Positions 5,505-5,723 of a stretch of DNA of 5,723 nucleotides are shown here, one piece after another; the first letter of the stretch is position 1; every line of letters starts with the position of its first letter. The position numbers and the translations under genes were made by a program. This DNA is from Thermoguttaceae bacterium. Its GTDB lineage: Bacteria; Planctomycetota; Planctomycetia; Pirellulales; Thermoguttaceae. The notes below the pieces were generated by a model that had not been told where the DNA came from, did not search any database, and saw only the letters and a program-made list of their open reading frames with translations. The stretch spans positions 1-5,723 of the forward strand of contig JAQVID010000249.1 in NCBI GenBank assembly GCA_028695865.1, written 5' to 3'.

Positions 5505-5723
5505 ATGACCAATCGCCAATCGACGTTACTGTTTGCATTGCTGTTTGTTCTGTCCGCGACTTTTGTGTTCGCGCAGGAACAGACAAAAATTCCCGGGAAA
5601 AAACTGATTGAGCTCGGCTGGGATATTCCCAATACCCGGTTTATGAAATCTCACTGGCAAGAAATGGAAAAAACCACTCCGTTCGACGGAATCATGTTTG
5701 AGGTTGTTCCTGACAACAGTGAT
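5505..5723 (+). CDS. Secreted protein of unknown function, N-terminal part only
   Basis: The frame is open from the ATG at 5505 to the window end (73 codons). Residues 1-23 form a classic signal peptide: short polar start MTNRQS, hydrophobic core LLFALLFVLSATF, and cleavage after VFA before Gln24. An in-frame ATG at 5472 would add 11 residues. The later start is preferred for its normal signal peptide and the AAGAAAGAG stretch just upstream, though the choice is not certain. The mature start contains KLIELGWDIPNTRF (33-46) and FDGIMFEV (60-67). This resembles the opening strands of a barrel-like exported protein seen as a hypothetical protein in PVC bacteria. That resemblance is from memory and no enzyme activity can be assigned. 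It lies 120 bp after the protease on the same strand with no clear promoter of its own, so it may be partly co-transcribed. Confidence 0.8.
   Translation, partial: MTNRQSTLLFALLFVLSATFVFAQEQTKIPGKKLIELGWDIPNTRFMKSHWQEMEKTTPFDGIMFEVVPDNSD

Overview
The window looks like a chromosomal segment of a Planctomycetota bacterium or a close PVC relative such as Lentisphaerota. This rests on gene content rather than a marker gene. It has an ECF sigma factor of the 'W..FV.LY.PLI..WC' type common in planctomycetes, a Ser/Thr kinase with an N-terminal zinc-binding anti-sigma-like segment, a GYF_2/zinc-ribbon/TM2 protein, and an exported trypsin-like PDZ protease. Base composition is moderate, coding density is low and intergenic gaps are long (about 470 to 780 bp).

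Layout. Positions 1-701 (minus strand) hold the first 233 residues of a protein kinase whose C-terminal part lies outside the window. Positions 702-1252 are a divergent intergenic region with a good sigma70-like promoter facing each way, a hexamer microsatellite, and a perfect 7-bp dyad lying on the -35 of the sigma-factor promoter. Positions 1253-1897 (+) encode the ECF sigma factor. Positions 1898-2373 are noncoding and carry a 12-bp tandem repeat. Positions 2374-3087 (+) encode the GYF_2-double zinc ribbon-TM2 membrane protein. Positions 3088-3863 contain no intact gene. They hold a decayed copy of the 5' end of the preceding gene, in which one 19-bp stretch has expanded to five tandem copies, then several inverted repeats and a strong promoter. 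Positions 3864-5384 (+) encode an HtrA/Deg-like serine protease with two PDZ domains. A hairpin candidate terminator follows, and 5505-5723 (+) is the start of a secreted protein of unknown function.

How the parts may work together. The kinase and the ECF sigma factor form a divergent pair. The kinase N-terminus has the H-x24-H-x3-C-x2-C spacing of ZAS anti-sigma domains, so the simplest hypothesis is that it binds the neighbouring sigma factor and controls it, with phosphorylation as the switch. The exported protease and the following secreted protein are envelope or periplasmic functions. Nothing in the sequence directly ties them to the sigma factor, because their visible promoter is of the housekeeping type.

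The most interesting items are the ZAS-kinase/ECF pair, the operator-like dyad on the sigma promoter, and the duplicated GYF_2 gene start with a frame-shifting 19-bp repeat array.
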